Part shown: positions 1 through 8,943 of the stretch, piece by piece
How the letters are laid out: every line of letters begins with the position of its first letter
How positions within the stretch are numbered: the stretch's first letter is position 1
Source: Bacteroidota bacterium
Lineage (GTDB): Bacteria > Bacteroidota > Bacteroidia > B-17B0 > Aurantibacillaceae
Reading direction: 5' to 3'
DNA: 55,988 nucleotides
NCBI GenBank assembly: GCA_018267475.1
Contig: JAFDYI010000003.1
Location: 451 to 56,438 of the forward strand
Position numbers and translations under genes: made by a program
The notes under the pieces: model-generated
Told to the model about the DNA's origin: nothing
Database searches by the model: none
What the model saw: only the letters and a program-made list of their open reading frames with translations

Positions 1-124
1 AAGCCGGGCAAATCACGGAGCCGAAGTGCCTAGTTTCTTTTTTAACAAGCCTTTGGTAACTACTTTTTTTACTTCAAGATACGGCATGGATATTTTTTGT
101 ACTTTTATAAAAAATGTATTGAAG

Positions 125-1342
125 ATGAACCGAATAAAAAAAGCAGGGTGTTTGGCTGTGCTCGCTTTATCAGCACAGGCGCAAACCCATATTGGAGAAG
201 GTATTTGGCGCGGAACGCTTACCCTTGATGAAAACAAAAAAATAGAAGTGCCTTTTACGTTTAATGTTTTTTATGCCGATGGGCAGCCCACCCTTACTGT
301 GTTTAACGCCGAAGAACGTATTGTGGTAGAAGAAGTAAACATACAAAACGATTCGTTATTTTTTAAAATGCCTGTGTTTGATAATGAATTTAGATGCCGG
401 CTGTTTCAAGGTTTAATGAAGGGCGTATGGATAAACCACTCTAAAAATTATTCGTTGCCTTTTACGGCCGTACAAGGGCAAACCCAACGTTTTAAAACAG
501 TAGAATTTGCCCGTAATGATTTTTCCGGGCGTTGGGCTACCACCTTTAATGCCGGCAAAGCCGATAGCAGCACCGCCATTGGCGTGTTTAGTCAGAACAA
601 ACAACTGCTTAGCGGTACTTTTTTAAGTGAAACGGGCGATTATCGCTACTTAGAAGGCGTGTCAGACGGGCGCAGCCTGTACCTGTCCAGCTTTGATGGC
701 GCCCACGCTTTTTTATTTGTAGCTACCTTAGATAAAGCCAATTCGGATATTATATATGGCGATTTTTATTCGGGGCACAACGGCCACGAAACTTTTAAAG
801 CCATAAAAAACCCCAACGCCCAACTGCGCGACCCCTATACCCTTACCCAAACCGTAAAAGGAAAACCCGTTGCTTTTTCTTTTAACAACACCGAGGGACA
901 AAAAATTTCTTTGACGGATGAACGGTACAAAAACAAACCCGTTATTATACAAATAATGGGAAGCTGGTGCCCCAACTGTATGGACGAAACTGCCTACCTG
1001 TCGCAACTATACAACCAATACCAACCCAAAGGTTTGGAAATTATAGCGCTTGCCTATGAGCGCACCAACGATATAGAGAAAGCAAAAAACAACGTAACAC
1101 ATCTAAAAAACAAATTTGGTTCGCAATACGAATTTTTAATTACCGGCCTTAGCGGCGCTGTAGAAGCTCAAAAAAGCCTTCCTTTTTTATCATCGGTAAG
1201 GGCTTTCCCTACCACTATTTATTTAAATAAAAAACACGAGGTAGAAAAAATTTACACCGGCTTTGACGGGCCGGCCACAGGAGAAAATTACAAAAAAATG
1301 CAAAACAATACCGAAAACCTCATCAACGAGTTGTTGAAATAG
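125..1342 (+). CDS. TlpA-like thiol-disulfide oxidoreductase, exported
   Basis: A 405-residue protein with an N-terminal signal peptide (basic MNRIKK start, hydrophobic core ending in SAQAQ). A beta-rich N-terminal part of about 230 residues is followed by a C-terminal thioredoxin domain of the TlpA/AhpC-TSA type. The redox motif is WCPNC with Cys282 and Cys285, preceded by a typical beta strand (VIIQIMGS) and followed by the DETAYL helix. It probably reduces or isomerises protein disulfides in the periplasm. The ATG at 125 is chosen because upstream in-frame codons (back to 26) encode no plausible signal peptide start. The partner is unknown. The next gene, surE, has its own promoter, so the two are probably separate units. 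The TlpA fold is secure; the substrate is not. Confidence 0.85.
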   Translation: MNRIKKAGCLAVLALSAQAQTHIGEGIWRGTLTLDENKKIEVPFTFNVFYADGQPTLTVFNAEERIVVEEVNIQNDSLFFKMPVFDNEFRCRLFQGLMKGVWINHSKNYSLPFTAVQGQTQRFKTVEFARNDFSGRWATTFNAGKADSSTAIGVFSQNKQLLSGTFLSETGDYRYLEGVSDGRSLYLSSFDGAHAFLFVATLDKANSDIIYGDFYSGHNGHETFKAIKNPNAQLRDPYTLTQTVKGKPVAFSFNNTEGQKISLTDERYKNKPVIIQIMGSWCPNCMDETAYLSQLYNQYQPKGLEIIALAYERTNDIEKAKNNVTHLKNKFGSQYEFLITGLSGAVEAQKSLPFLSSVRAFPTTIYLNKKHEVEKIYTGFDGPATGENYKKMQNNTENLINELLK

Positions 1343-1372
1343 TTGTTAATTTGCCTTACACTGCTACCTTTG
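1343..1372 (+). promoter_or_regulatory. Bacteroidota-type promoter of surE
   Basis: TTG at 1343-1345 and TACCTTTG at 1365-1372 are separated by 19 bases, matching the -33/-7 layout used by the primary sigma factor of Bacteroidota. The surE ATG lies only 8 bases after the box, so the leader would be a few bases or absent. Confidence 0.7.
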
Positions 1373-1380
1373 CCCTTGTT

Positions 1381-2154
1381 ATGCAAAAAAAACGAATTTT
1401 AGTTACAAACGATGATGGCATTACCGCACCGGGTATTTTAGCTCTTAGCAAAATAGCCAAACAGTTTGGCGAGGTGTATGTAGTAGCGCCCGACAAGCCC
1501 CAATCGGGTATGGGGCATGCCATAACCATTAACTCTACCCTGCGCTTGCGCAAAAGCCGGCACCACCAAGTAGATAACGAGTTTGTATGCAGCGGCACCC
1601 CGGTAGATTGCGTAAAAATAGCTTTGAACAAACTCATGCCGCACAAGCCCGACCTTATTTTATCGGGTATCAACCACGGCTCTAACTTATCCATCAATGT
1701 TATTTATTCAGGTACGATGAGTGCCGCCGTAGAAGGCGCCATTGAGGGCATACCCAGCATTGGTTTTTCGCTGTGCGACTATTCTATAGATGCCGATTTT
1801 TCTCAAGGCGAAGCGTTTATAAAAACCATTATTGAAAAGATATTAAATAAAAAACAAGCCGACAACCTTTGCCTTAATGTAAATATACCCAAGCTAAAAG
1901 CCGATGAGATACAAGGCATACAAGTGTGCCGAGGAGCTAAAAGCATTTGGATAGAAGATTTTGATGAGCGACAAGATCCCTACGGCACGCCCTACTATTG
2001 GCTTACCGGCACCCTCAAAAATTTTGAAGAACAACATACCGATACCGACTTGTATTACAACCAGAAAGGCTTTGTTACCCTGGTGCCCATTGGCTTTGAT
2101 ATGACCAAACACGAACAAATAACGACTCTTTCACCTGTTTTTTTAAATGAATAA
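1381..2154 (+). CDS. surE: 5'-nucleotidase SurE
   Basis: A 257-residue SurE. The N-terminus carries the family signature ILVTNDDGITAPG with the metal-binding Asp11-Asp12 pair. PQSGMGH and SGINHGSNL supply the other active-site residues, and IYSGTMSAAVEG follows. SurE is a metal-dependent nucleoside monophosphate phosphatase of the cytosol linked to stress survival. The ATG at 1381 is preferred over the in-frame TTG at 1351 because the residues before it are not family-like and because the promoter box lies between the two. It overlaps the next gene by 8 bases and begins the surE-membrane protein-lpxB-SpoIID unit. Confidence 0.95.
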   Translation: MQKKRILVTNDDGITAPGILALSKIAKQFGEVYVVAPDKPQSGMGHAITINSTLRLRKSRHHQVDNEFVCSGTPVDCVKIALNKLMPHKPDLILSGINHGSNLSINVIYSGTMSAAVEGAIEGIPSIGFSLCDYSIDADFSQGEAFIKTIIEKILNKKQADNLCLNVNIPKLKADEIQGIQVCRGAKSIWIEDFDERQDPYGTPYYWLTGTLKNFEEQHTDTDLYYNQKGFVTLVPIGFDMTKHEQITTLSPVFLNE

Positions 2155-2464
2155 AAAAAACCTAAATACTTTTTGGCTTGGCACGCTGGGTGGTTTGCTG
2201 CTGCCTTTTCTTTCTATTTTTTGTTACTGGCTTTACAGCTACAAATTCATGCACTTCTTTCCGCAGTTTTTTGATTTTTTGCTGTTAGGAAAAGTATTGT
2301 CGGCGGTACTTAGTCTTTGTTTAATCCCTAATTTGGGTTTGTTTTTTTTATTCATCAACCAAGAGTATTACAAAACCTCTTACGGAATTATTTTAGCCAC
2401 CTTTTTATACGGATTTACTATTGTTGTTTTAAAAACCTGGGTAGAACATAGTTGGAGCGCATAA
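2147..2464 (+). CDS. Small integral membrane protein between surE and lpxB
   Basis: A 105-residue protein with about three hydrophobic segments (roughly residues 8-30, 43-65 and 78-95) and few charged residues. I do not recognise a named family. The start overlaps the surE stop by 8 bases, and the stop is one base before the lpxB start, so it is very likely cotranslated with both. The position suggests an inner-membrane role near lipid A synthesis, but this is inference from context only. Confidence 0.75.
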   Translation: MNKKNLNTFWLGTLGGLLLPFLSIFCYWLYSYKFMHFFPQFFDFLLLGKVLSAVLSLCLIPNLGLFFLFINQEYYKTSYGIILATFLYGFTIVVLKTWVEHSWSA

Positions 2465-2465
2465 G

Positions 2466-3599
2466 ATGAACTACTACGTTATAGCAGGCGAAGCCTCAGG
2501 CGATTTGCATGGAGCCCATCTTTTAAAAGCCCTAAAGCAAGTAGATGCAACAGCGCGCTTTAGAGGTTGGGGTGGCGATTTAATGCAGGCTCAAGGGGCT
2601 GAGCTGGTAAAACATTACCAACAATTAGCCTTTATGGGTTTTGTAGAAGTGGCCATGCACCTGCGTACCATTTTAAAAAACATTAAATTTTGCAAACAAG
2701 ATATTTTAGCGCATAAACCCGATGCCCTTATTTTAATCGATTATCCCGGCTTTAACTTACGCATTGCCCAGTGGGCAAAACAACAACATATCAGAGTATT
2801 TTACTATATATCGCCTACGGTATGGGCTTGGAAAGAAAACCGAAGCCGCATTATAAAAAACAGCGTAGAGCGACTATACACCATCTTGCCTTTTGAAAAA
2901 AGTTTTTATGCCAAACGAGGCGTGGAAGTAGATTATTTCGGGCACCCATTATCCGATATTTTAAAAAAAGAACAAGCCCAAATAAGCAATCGCGAAACTT
3001 TTTTAAACAAACACCATTTATCTGAAAAACCCATCATAGCCGTGCTACCCGGTAGTAGAGTGCAAGAAATTAAAAAAATGCTTCCGGTTATGTTGCAGGT
3101 GATTCCTCATTTTCCGCAATATCAATTTGTGCTGGGGGGCACGCAAGCCCTACCTCGCGACTTGTATCAAAACACCATCAAAGGCCACAACATACATCTT
3201 ATTTTTAATGATACTTATGCTCTGATGCACCATGCCGAGTTAGGCATTATTAAATCGGGTACCTCATCGTTAGAAGCTGCTTTATTTAAGCTGCCCCATG
3301 TGGTTTGCTACACCGCCAACGCTTTATCTTATGCTATTGCCAAACAGGTAGTAAACAAAGAATTGAAATACATTTCTTTAGTGAACTTAATTTTAAATAA
3401 GCCGGTGGTGGCAGAGCTCATTCAGGGCGATTTTTCTTCCGAAAAGATGGTGTTAGAGTTAAAAAAAATGCAAGAAACAGATAAAAGTTATCAAATAAGC
3501 CATGATTATAACCTTTTAGAAAACTTGTTGCAAGATGAAAATATTTCCACTAAGATTGCAGCAGACATTACAACCCGCTTGCGTGAAAAACCTTGCTAA
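2466..3599 (+). CDS. lpxB: Lipid-A-disaccharide synthase LpxB
   Basis: A 377-residue glycosyltransferase family 19 enzyme. It condenses UDP-2,3-diacylglucosamine with lipid X to form the lipid A disaccharide at the inner face of the inner membrane. Family landmarks are AGEASGDLHGAHL at the N-terminus, YISPTVWAWKENR near residue 115, LPGSRVQEI near 195, and the nucleotide-sugar pocket KSGTSSLEAAL near 260. The length is normal. It confirms an LPS-bearing Gram-negative cell. It is the third gene of the surE unit, and its last codons overlap the following SpoIID-like gene. Confidence 0.96.
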   Translation: MNYYVIAGEASGDLHGAHLLKALKQVDATARFRGWGGDLMQAQGAELVKHYQQLAFMGFVEVAMHLRTILKNIKFCKQDILAHKPDALILIDYPGFNLRIAQWAKQQHIRVFYYISPTVWAWKENRSRIIKNSVERLYTILPFEKSFYAKRGVEVDYFGHPLSDILKKEQAQISNRETFLNKHHLSEKPIIAVLPGSRVQEIKKMLPVMLQVIPHFPQYQFVLGGTQALPRDLYQNTIKGHNIHLIFNDTYALMHHAELGIIKSGTSSLEAALFKLPHVVCYTANALSYAIAKQVVNKELKYISLVNLILNKPVVAELIQGDFSSEKMVLELKKMQETDKSYQISHDYNLLENLLQDENISTKIAADITTRLREKPC

Positions 3600-4827
3600 G
3601 ATATTTTTTGCCTGCATAGCTACCACCACTTTGGTAGGCGCCTCCGGTATTTTTTATACTAATAAAGAAAAAACGCGGGATAAAAAAACAAGCACCAAAA
3701 AAACAGAACGAAAGATATTTTCTACCAACGAGGTTATTTCTGTAAAAATTTTAAGCCAGTCAAAAATAAAAAGCCTGCTTTTTGCCCCTGAAAAAGGCTT
3801 GTATCAAATAATAGCTAACGGAAAAAACATTGCCAGTATAGACGCACAAAATGCTTTAAAAATATCGGTAGTAAACGACAGCCTTGAGCTGAAATTATTT
3901 GAAAAACCATTAGGGCGCTATCCCTTTGTAAAACTTCTTTCGTTTGATGAAGAGAAAGTATTTAAGCTAAAACTATTAAACCCCGATAGAAAAGGGCGTT
4001 TTTTTAGCGATAATCTAAGCCTTTCGTCCGAAAACGGTTTTCTGCGTTTAATAAACGAAAGTAAATTAGATAATTATATTGCCGGTGTTTCGGAAGCAGA
4101 GGCAGGTTCGCGCTCTTCGTTAGAGTTTTACAAAGTGCAATCTATCTTAGCCCGCACCTACGCGTTGGGGCACATCAATAAGCATCAAGCAGAAGGTTTT
4201 AATCTATGCGACCAAACACATTGTCAGGTGTTTTTTGGTCGCTCGGCCGAGTCAGATATTTTGCGAGCCGTAGCCGCCACAAAAGGAAAAGTAGTAGTAG
4301 ATGAAAACATGACACTGATAGATGCCGCTTTTCACTCTAACAGCGGTGGGCAAACGGTAAACTCAGAAGATGTATGGGGCAAAGCCATGCCTTATCTGCG
4401 TTCTGTAAAAGACAGTTTTAGCTTAAAAATGCCCAATGCCCGCTGGCAACGAAAAATGGCCGCCCAAGATTGGCTTTCGTATTTAAAAATAAAACACAAC
4501 TACCCGGTAGAAGACAGCTTAGCTCGTAAAACAGCTTTACACTTTTTGCAAGAAACCCGAAAAGCGAACTTAGAATTTTATGGGGTGCGCGTGCCGCTAA
4601 AAAGCGTGCGCAACGATTTGCAACTAAAATCTACTTTCTTTTCAATAGAAACACAGGGCGACAGCGTGGTGTTTTTGGGCAAAGGCTTTGGGCATGGTAT
4701 TGGTATGTGCCAAGAGGGGGCTATGCGCATGACAAAAATGGGATATAATTACAAAGATGTACTTCATTTTTATTACAAAAACGTACACTTGATAGATATA
4801 AAAGAGTTGAATTTTTTTAGAGAGTAA
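3583..4827 (+). CDS. SpoIID/LytB-domain protein, exported
   Basis: A 414-residue protein of the SpoIID/LytB family, whose Bacillus member is a peptidoglycan lytic transglycosylase acting on denuded glycan strands. Landmarks are ARTYALGHINKH, FNLCDQTHCQVFFG, AAFHSNSGGQT and the C-terminal GKGFGHGIGMCQEGAM. GTG at 3583 is chosen because it gives a clean signal sequence (KNLAKIFFACIATTTLVGASG). The longer reading from ATG 3535 would place 16 residues with no signal character in front and overlap lpxB by 65 bases instead of 17. It lies in the same unit as lpxB, so an envelope role is plausible. Bacteroidota do not sporulate by the Bacillus route, so the actual substrate is open. Confidence 0.85.
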   Translation: MKNLAKIFFACIATTTLVGASGIFYTNKEKTRDKKTSTKKTERKIFSTNEVISVKILSQSKIKSLLFAPEKGLYQIIANGKNIASIDAQNALKISVVNDSLELKLFEKPLGRYPFVKLLSFDEEKVFKLKLLNPDRKGRFFSDNLSLSSENGFLRLINESKLDNYIAGVSEAEAGSRSSLEFYKVQSILARTYALGHINKHQAEGFNLCDQTHCQVFFGRSAESDILRAVAATKGKVVVDENMTLIDAAFHSNSGGQTVNSEDVWGKAMPYLRSVKDSFSLKMPNARWQRKMAAQDWLSYLKIKHNYPVEDSLARKTALHFLQETRKANLEFYGVRVPLKSVRNDLQLKSTFFSIETQGDSVVFLGKGFGHGIGMCQEGAMRMTKMGYNYKDVLHFYYKNVHLIDIKELNFFRE

Positions 4828-4838
4828 CCGCCTTTGCG

Positions 4839-5795
4839 CTAAGCATGGCTTTTGGCTAAGGCTTCTATTATTTTTTCGGCTAATTCTACCCCTATGCGTT
4901 CTTGCGCCTCGTTGGTAGAGGCCCCTATGTGTGGGCTAAGCGATATTTGACTGTGTTGAAGCAACTGCGGGTTGGGCTGAGGTTCGTTTTCAAACACATC
5001 TAAGCACGCATGCGCTATTTTTTTTTCGTTTAATCCATTTAATAAAGCGGCCTCCTCTATCACGCCCCCGCGTGAAGTATTGATTAACACCACTCCTTTT
5101 TTCATTTTTTGAATTTCGTTGGCGGTAATAAGTTTGCCGCCGGGCACATGGGTGGTAATAACGTCGCTTTGAGTTAATACAACATCTAATTCTACTGTTT
5201 TTAGGGGTACTTGCACCAAGCCCGCCCCATGAATTTCTAATTTTAAAACGACCTCTTTTACAAAGGGATCAAAAGCCAATACTTTCATGCCGCATCCTAA
5301 GGCTATTTTAGCTACCTGCTGGCCAATGCGCCCAAAGCCGATAACACCTATTGTTTTTCCATGCAGCTCAGCACCTTTGGCGTATTTTTTTTTCAGCTCA
5401 TCAAACTTTTCATGTCCGCTGCCGGGCATTTGCCTGTTGCTATCGTACAAAAACCTAAAAACATTGAATAAATGAGCCATTACCAACTCCGCTACAGCAT
5501 TAGATGAGGCTGCCGGTGTATTAAGCACTTGCAAACCCTTACTTTTGGCGTATTCCACGTCTATATTATCCATGCCTACGCCGCCTCGGGCCACTACTTT
5601 TAGGTTGGGGCAGGCATCTATCAACTCTTTTCGCACCTTGGTAGCACTGCGTACGGTAAGGGCAACATAGCCTTTTTGGTTTATTTCCTGCGCCAGGTTT
5701 TCTTGTGCTACTTTTTCGGTAATTACTGTAAAACCAGCCTGTTCCAGCATTTTTTGTCCGGCTGCATCTATGCCATCGTTTGCTAAAATCTTCAT
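4839..5795 (-). CDS. D-3-phosphoglycerate dehydrogenase-type 2-hydroxyacid dehydrogenase
   Basis: A 318-residue D-isomer specific 2-hydroxyacid dehydrogenase. The NAD-binding loop is GFGRIG (Gly153-Gly158), and the catalytic residues Arg242 (NTSRGG), Glu269 (DVFENEP) and His289 (SPHIGAST) are all present. The substrate-side ARGGVGMDNID matches SerA-like enzymes. There is no C-terminal ACT domain, so this is the short form. The first step of serine synthesis is the most likely role, but other 2-hydroxyacids are possible. The start could also be ATG 5801, two codons upstream. It converges on the SpoIID-like gene with an 11-base gap. Confidence 0.88.
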   Translation of the reverse strand: MKILANDGIDAAGQKMLEQAGFTVITEKVAQENLAQEINQKGYVALTVRSATKVRKELIDACPNLKVVARGGVGMDNIDVEYAKSKGLQVLNTPAASSNAVAELVMAHLFNVFRFLYDSNRQMPGSGHEKFDELKKKYAKGAELHGKTIGVIGFGRIGQQVAKIALGCGMKVLAFDPFVKEVVLKLEIHGAGLVQVPLKTVELDVVLTQSDVITTHVPGGKLITANEIQKMKKGVVLINTSRGGVIEEAALLNGLNEKKIAHACLDVFENEPQPNPQLLQHSQISLSPHIGASTNEAQERIGVELAEKIIEALAKSHA

Positions 5796-5814
5796 ATCCA
5801 TATAAAAAGTGGTG

Positions 5815-5822
5815 CAAAGGTA
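5815..5822 (-). promoter_or_regulatory. TACCTTTG promoter box for the SerA-type gene
   Basis: On the minus strand TACCTTTG sits 14-20 bases before the two candidate ATG codons (5801 and 5795). This is an exact match to the Bacteroidota -7 consensus TAnnTTTG. No convincing -33 TTG at 17-23 bases was found. Confidence 0.55.
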
Positions 5823-5868
5823 TTTAAAAGCCAAAAAGCCTACTATTTTTTTTATTGCAAGAAAAGAC

Positions 5869-5876
5869 TATTTTTG
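5869..5876 (+). promoter_or_regulatory. TATTTTTG promoter box
   Basis: TATTTTTG matches TAnnTTTG and lies 19 bases before the ATG at 5895. It overlaps the in-frame TTG at 5874, which argues against that TTG as the start. It is arranged back to back with the minus-strand box at 5815-5822. Confidence 0.5.
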
Positions 5877-5894
5877 CAAGCCGATTTTAAAACC

Positions 5895-6614
5895 ATGTCA
5901 GAAGAAGTAATTGAAAAAACAAACAAAGGCGTTGATATTGAAGGACAATTTGACCGCCTAGAACTTTTTTATGAAGACCATAAAAAACAAATTACCATTA
6001 TAGGCGGAGCCATCTTAGCCGTAGTAGCTTTGTACTTGGCTTTTACCCTGTATTATGTGCCCACCCAAGATGAAGAAGCACAGAAAGAAGTTTTTTACGC
6101 CGAGCAGTATTTTGAAAAAGATTCGTTTAACTTAGCCCTTACCGGAGGCAACACCATTCGTTTAGCAGATGGCAGCGAAAAAACAATAAAAGGTTTTCAG
6201 GATATAGCCGATGAGTATAAATTTACTCCTACCGCCAATTTAGCACACTATTACGCCGGTATTTGTTTGCTGCGCACCGGCAAATACGAAGAGGCTATTG
6301 AAGAGTTGCAAGACTTTAGTACTTCAGATCCCCTGCTGGCCGCAGTAGCTATTGGCGCCATGGGCGATGCCAATATGGAACTAAAAAAGGTAAACGAAGC
6401 CGTAAATTACTACTTAAAAGCAGCCGATAGTAAAGCCAATGATTTTACTTCGCCTATTTACTTAAAAAAAGCCGGCTTTGCTTACGAAACGCAAGGTAAC
6501 TACACAGAGGCTATACGCATGTACGAACGCATACAAAAAGAATACCACAAAAGCACCGAAGCCCGCGATATTGAGAAATTTATTGCTCGCGCCAAAACCT
6601 TAGGGAACTTGTAG
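5895..6614 (+). CDS. Membrane-anchored tetratricopeptide-repeat protein (YfgM-like architecture)
   Basis: A 239-residue protein with a short cytoplasmic N-terminus, one membrane segment at about residues 30-53 (ITIIGGAILAVVALYLAF) and a periplasmic domain. That domain holds at least three TPR-like helix pairs: around AHYYAGICLLRTGKYEEAI, MGDANMELKKVNEAV, and the C-terminal YETQGNYTEAI. This matches the layout of YfgM/ancillary translocon TPR proteins, which help envelope protein folding near SecYEG. That role is by analogy only. ATG 5895 is chosen over TTG 5874 because of the promoter box in between. Confidence 0.8.
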   Translation: MSEEVIEKTNKGVDIEGQFDRLELFYEDHKKQITIIGGAILAVVALYLAFTLYYVPTQDEEAQKEVFYAEQYFEKDSFNLALTGGNTIRLADGSEKTIKGFQDIADEYKFTPTANLAHYYAGICLLRTGKYEEAIEELQDFSTSDPLLAAVAIGAMGDANMELKKVNEAVNYYLKAADSKANDFTSPIYLKKAGFAYETQGNYTEAIRMYERIQKEYHKSTEARDIEKFIARAKTLGNL

Positions 6615-6681
6615 GTTTCTTAAAAAGAACGTGCTTCCCATAAATTTTTCTTTAATACATTAAAAGTACTGCTATAATCCA

Positions 6682-6689
6682 TACTTTTG
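6682..6689 (+). promoter_or_regulatory. TACTTTTG promoter box of the porin gene
   Basis: An exact TAnnTTTG match 20 bases before the ATG at 6709. It is followed by AAAAAAGGAG, an A-rich leader with a GGAG that could act as a ribosome-binding site. Confidence 0.55.
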
Positions 6690-6708
6690 CAAAAAAGGAG
6701 TTTCTTTT

Positions 6709-8103
6709 ATGGCTGTTTCTTTCGGAAAAAAAATTGTTCCCCTGTTTTTATGCTACAGCCTAAGCGTTGCCGCACAAGATAGTACCAAAATAAACCACGC
6801 CACTGAAAACTACGCTACCTTTGATAGCACCCGCGCTCCCGCCTCGCCTTTACCTTCCGGCCCTTTCCCCTCTACCGATTGGTGCAATACCCCCATCATT
6901 GGTATTCCTACTGATGCGCCTGACTTCGCCTTGCAAAAACTATTGCACATGGCCAACAATAAAAGTCGGATAAAAATTTATGGATGGGTGGACCCCTCGT
7001 ACACCTGGAGTACCTCAAAAAGCACTACCGTGCCGGTATCGTACAACATCATTCCCAACTCCTTGCAACTAAGCCAAACGGTAATACGCATAGAACGGCA
7101 ACCCAACACCGTACAAACCGACCATATAGACTGGGGTTTCCGCTTAAGTAATGTGTATGGGCTCGACTACCGATATACCGTAGCAAAAGGCTGGTTTAGC
7201 AATCAATATTTCAAGCATAATAATTTATATGGATACGATTGCCCTGAAGCCTATTTTATGCTCTACTTTCCCAAAGTGGTAAAAGGCATGATATTAAAAA
7301 TAGGGCGGTACATTGCCCCTGCCGATATAGAAGCGCAACTTACTACCGATAATTATTTATATACCCACTCGGTTATGTTTTCGTATGATGCTTATACCTT
7401 TACCGGGCTGAATGCTACCATAAAACTTACTCGCCAAAGTCAGCTTATGTTAGGCATACAAGGTGGAAACGATAACGCCCCATGGACGAACTCGTTTAAC
7501 ATAAATGGACAAATTATGTACCGCTGGGTATCTAAAACCAACAACGACGGCCTGTGGTTTGGCATTTCTTCTTTAGGCCCCAACCCTACCTACAAGGTAA
7601 ACCACGACGATATACAACAAGTAAATGCCGTTTGGGGGCACAAGTTTGGGAAACGCCTGCACATGCAAACCGAAGCCTATTATATTTGGGAAAAAAATGC
7701 AGCACAGGGCGGCTCAGCTAGCAACGGCCCGGTGCGCTACGATGCAGGGGGTGGGCCCGGCCCTATCATGCCCGGCATTTCGCAGGCTATTGGCGCGGTT
7801 AACTATTTTCAAATCCTTACCTCTAAAAAAAGTTATCTCTGCATTCGCACCGATTACTTAAACGATATGAATGGCTGGAGAACGGGCTTTGCTACCAATT
7901 TTTGGAGCGAAACCATGGGTTTTATTTATCAATTTACCAATTGGCTGATGCTACGTCCCGAAATACGCTACGATCGTACTTTTGGCAGTTATGTAAACAA
8001 TCAATACTTTTCTACTCCCGTATATGCCTATGATGCCAACAACCCACATGGGGCTAAAAAAGACCAAGTTACTTTTTCGATGGATATGATTGTACGGTTT
8101 TAG
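6709..8103 (+). CDS. Putative outer-membrane beta-barrel porin (Bbp2/OmpL-like)
   Basis: A 464-residue protein with a signal peptide (VPLFLCYSLSVAAQ) and a long region of alternating aromatic and polar residues. It ends in MDMIVRF, with the terminal aromatic residue typical of outer-membrane barrels. The segment RIKIYGWVDPSYTWST near residue 83 and the repeated Y/W/G strands fit the beta-barrel porin-2 family of Bacteroidota. It is predicted to form a channel for small solutes; no specific substrate can be read from the sequence. It has its own promoter and stands alone. Confidence 0.82.
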   Translation: MAVSFGKKIVPLFLCYSLSVAAQDSTKINHATENYATFDSTRAPASPLPSGPFPSTDWCNTPIIGIPTDAPDFALQKLLHMANNKSRIKIYGWVDPSYTWSTSKSTTVPVSYNIIPNSLQLSQTVIRIERQPNTVQTDHIDWGFRLSNVYGLDYRYTVAKGWFSNQYFKHNNLYGYDCPEAYFMLYFPKVVKGMILKIGRYIAPADIEAQLTTDNYLYTHSVMFSYDAYTFTGLNATIKLTRQSQLMLGIQGGNDNAPWTNSFNINGQIMYRWVSKTNNDGLWFGISSLGPNPTYKVNHDDIQQVNAVWGHKFGKRLHMQTEAYYIWEKNAAQGGSASNGPVRYDAGGGPGPIMPGISQAIGAVNYFQILTSKKSYLCIRTDYLNDMNGWRTGFATNFWSETMGFIYQFTNWLMLRPEIRYDRTFGSYVNNQYFSTPVYAYDANNPHGAKKDQVTFSMDMIVRF

Positions 8104-8107
8104 CGAT

Positions 8108-8131
8108 AAAGCAGTTGCTTTACTTTTTTTT
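8108..8131 (+). terminator. Weak intrinsic terminator after the porin gene
   Basis: AAAGC (8108-8112) and GCTTT (8117-8121) can pair around AGTT and are followed by eight T residues (8124-8131). The stem is short. The T run doubles as lysine codons at the end of the convergent exonuclease gene. Confidence 0.4.
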
Positions 8132-8923
8132 GCTTCGCAGCATAATCTGGGTGATGATTTTTTTAGTGTAATGCGTAAAATCACCTTGCATCATCCAATG
8201 GTAATAATGAGGTTCTTTTTTAAATACCTCTTCTACCGATTTGTCTTTGTATTTCCCAAAATTAAATACCTCAATCCCTTTTTCATTCATACCAATCCTT
8301 CCTACCAAATCTATTATTTTAGTGTCGTTGGTGTTGGCTGCCAGCAAGCTTATATTATTTTGTATGGGGGTATGCGTTTTGCCCTGCTTGTCGGTTATTT
8401 CGGTGTGTTGGTATTTTTCTATCTGCGCGCAAAAAACTTCGTAAGTAGCGGTAATATCGGCTAAGGCATTATGAGCTTGGTTTAATGTTTTTCCACAATA
8501 AAACTTATAGGCAGCACTTAGGTTGCGAGGTTCCATCATATAAAAAATATGTTGGGCATCTATTAGGTGTCTGTTTTTTAAATCAAAATCAAATCCGGCG
8601 CGCATCAGTTCTTCTATTAACAAGGGGATATCAAATCGGGTTGAGTTGTAGCCTGCCAAATCAGCGTTGCCTATAAAATCCAATATTTGTGGAGCAACAG
8701 CGGCAAACAAAGGTGCATCTTGCACATCGGCATCGGTAATGCCATGAAATTTAGTGGTTTCGGCGGGTATGGGTACACCAGGGTTTACGCGCCAGGTTTT
8801 GCTTTCGGTATTTCCTCCGGGTAGCGCTTTTAATAAAGCTATATCAATAATTTTATCGGAAGCCGGGCTGGTTCCGGTGGTTTCTAAATCAATAAAAACA
8901 AGGGGCTTGATTAAATTTAGCAT
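8120..8923 (-). CDS. DnaQ-like 3'-5' exonuclease with ExoX-type C-terminal domain
   Basis: A 267-residue protein. Residues 8-165 form a DEDDh exonuclease domain with Asp12 and Glu14 (IDLETTG), Asp98 (STRFDIP), His151 and Asp156 (HNALAD). The C-terminal NFGKYKDKSVEEV through HYYHWMMQGDF is the small domain seen in exodeoxyribonuclease X-like proteins. It lacks the polymerase-binding tail of a true PolIII epsilon, so it is more likely a repair or degradation nuclease. It lies 20 bases after secA on the same strand and is probably cotranscribed with it. Confidence 0.87.
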   Translation of the reverse strand: MLNLIKPLVFIDLETTGTSPASDKIIDIALLKALPGGNTESKTWRVNPGVPIPAETTKFHGITDADVQDAPLFAAVAPQILDFIGNADLAGYNSTRFDIPLLIEELMRAGFDFDLKNRHLIDAQHIFYMMEPRNLSAAYKFYCGKTLNQAHNALADITATYEVFCAQIEKYQHTEITDKQGKTHTPIQNNISLLAANTNDTKIIDLVGRIGMNEKGIEVFNFGKYKDKSVEEVFKKEPHYYHWMMQGDFTHYTKKIITQIMLRSKKK

Positions 8924-8943
8924 ATTTTAATTTGCTTTAAGAG

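Noticed and set aside
13-89. Short minus-strand ORF starting MPYLEVKKVV near the window start
   Set aside because: Only 24 residues from its ATG at 89, no promoter box, and overlapped by the upstream part of the TlpA-like gene. Too weak to call.
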